A program made the position numbers and the translations under genes. A DNA stretch of 18,667 bases from VFMC01 sp039796935 (GTDB lineage Bacteria; Actinomycetota; Acidimicrobiia; Acidimicrobiales; Ilumatobacteraceae): NCBI GenBank assembly GCA_039796935.1, contig JBDKIV010000298.1:1-18667 (forward strand). Reading direction: 5' to 3'. Shown in pieces: positions 14,979 to 18,667 of this stretch. Numbering within the stretch: the first letter of the stretch is position 1; every line of letters begins with the position of its first letter. The notes below the pieces were generated by a model that saw nothing but the letters and a program-made list of their open reading frames with translations, was not told the origin of the DNA and ran no database searches.

Positions 14979-15004
14979 CCCGTTTGGCCCGCTCGCCGGA
15001 CGGG
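14979..15004 (+). repeat. Hairpin between MopB and TreS-Mak
   Basis: CCCGTTTGGC and GCCGGACGGG form a 10-bp stem in RNA, including two adjacent G-U pairs, with a 6-base loop. It starts 11 bases after the MopB stop and spans the -35 and spacer of the TreS-Mak promoter. It could end upstream transcription, but there is no U-tract after it. Confidence 0.4.
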
Positions 15005-15010
15005 TAGCGG
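14982..15010 (+). promoter_or_regulatory. Leaderless promoter of the TreS-Mak gene
   Basis: GTTTGG (14982-14987), 17 bases, then TAGCGG (15005-15010) and 6 bases to GTG 15017. The geometry is identical to the STAS promoter, supporting GTG 15017 as both transcript and translation start. Confidence 0.55.
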
Positions 15011-15016
15011 CCGTTC

Positions 15017-18368
<3,352 letters not shown>

Positions 18369-18379
<11 letters not shown>

Positions 18380-18392
18380 CGGCGAACCGCTG
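18369..18392 (+). terminator. Stem-loop over the TreS-Mak stop codon, possible weak terminator
   Basis: ACAGCGGT and ACCGCTGT form a perfect 8-bp stem with an 8-base loop that contains the stop codon (18377-18379). Only TTT follows, so it would be a weak intrinsic terminator. Its 3' end overlaps the -35 of the next gene. Confidence 0.4.
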
Positions 18393-18419
18393 TTTGCGAT
18401 TCGGATCGGCGGGGCAGCC
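18391..18419 (+). promoter_or_regulatory. Leaderless promoter of the last gene
   Basis: GTTTGC (18391-18396), 17 bases, then CAGCCT (18414-18419) and 6 bases to ATG 18426. It has the same -35 type and spacing as at the STAS and TreS-Mak genes. Confidence 0.5.
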
Positions 18420-18425
18420 TCGGGG

Positions 18426-18667
18426 ATGAGCGAACCCCAGGATGTGGCCGAGGGCCTCGACGAGGAGACCCTCGGGACCGACCCCGTCACCCAGGACGAG
18501 TTCGGGGTCGCAGAGATCCCGGCCGATCTCCCCTACGCGGTGGACGAGGAACTCGTCACCGAGCCGATCACCGATTCTGTCGCGAGCAGGGACGAGCGGC
18601 TGATGCCCGAGGCGTGGACAGCGCCGTCCGGCACGCTCCACGACATACCGGAACTCGACGACGGAGC
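18426..18667 (+). CDS. Acidic protein of unknown function, 3' part outside the window
   Basis: The frame is open from ATG 18426 to the right edge, giving 80 complete residues. The sequence is rich in Asp, Glu and Pro (for example GLDEETLGTDPVTQDEFG and LHDIPELDDG), with no hydrophobic segment and few basic residues, so it is likely soluble and partly disordered. The layout is faintly like small acidic actinobacterial proteins of the DUF5709 kind, but I cannot confirm this and assign no function. The start is supported by a -10 ending 6 bases upstream with a -35 at 17 bases; a GGGG just before the ATG is a poor ribosome site. It lies 46 bases downstream of TreS-Mak on the same strand. Confidence 0.65.
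   Translation, partial: MSEPQDVAEGLDEETLGTDPVTQDEFGVAEIPADLPYAVDEELVTEPITDSVASRDERLMPEAWTAPSGTLHDIPELDDG

Overview
The window is about 18.7 kb of very GC-rich DNA with dense, mostly single-gene transcription units, short intergenic gaps and a strong G/C bias at third codon positions. Together with the fused trehalose synthase-maltokinase, the PAP2/ClC/P-type ATPase set, the RsbW-like kinase/STAS pair and many leaderless start codons, this suggests a chromosomal segment of a high-GC actinobacterium. An Acidimicrobiia (Ilumatobacter-like) origin is a guess from the general look of the proteins, not a demonstrated placement. There are no insertion sequences, phage genes, CRISPR arrays or rRNA genes, and no gap between genes longer than about 170 bp.

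Layout. 1-642 (-): 5' part of a stomatin/SPFH membrane protein that runs off the left edge. 771-842 (+): tRNA-Gly(TCC). 865-1506 (-): TetR-type regulator, divergent from 1668-2945 (+), a ClC chloride channel/transporter. 2978-3640 (-): DUF1330-like protein. 3728-4666 (-): PfkB-family sugar kinase, divergent from 4765-6459 (+), an N-acyl-D-amino-acid deacylase-like amidohydrolase. Then on the plus strand come a thiolase (6536-7765), a degenerate PAP2-like membrane protein (7842-8588) and a cation P-type ATPase (8646-11216). A STAS anti-sigma-factor antagonist (11200-11517, -) is divergent from an RsbW-like ATPase (11646-12086, +). These are followed on the plus strand by a HAD phosphatase (12121-12807), a molybdopterin oxidoreductase (12868-14967), a TreS-maltokinase fusion (15017-18379) and the start of an acidic protein of unknown function (18426 to the right edge).

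How the genes fit together. Most look like independent housekeeping, transport and stress functions rather than one pathway. The clearest functional groups are the STAS/RsbW-like partner-switching pair, and TreS-Mak, which would interconvert trehalose and maltose and make maltose-1-phosphate for alpha-glucan synthesis. ClC, the P-type ATPase and TreS could all serve ion or osmotic homeostasis, but that link is inference.

The most informative signal outside the coding regions is promoter geometry. At many genes a TAnnnT-like -10 hexamer ends 6 (sometimes 7) bases before the start codon, so transcription should begin at, or one base from, the start codon. At four genes a -35 lies exactly 17 bases upstream of the -10. 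A perfect 10-bp inverted repeat encloses the -35 of the STAS gene. Several proteins keep their fold signatures but lack key catalytic residues: the maltokinase half of TreS-Mak, the PAP2 protein, and the proton glutamate of ClC. I see no convincing new multi-gene system here.
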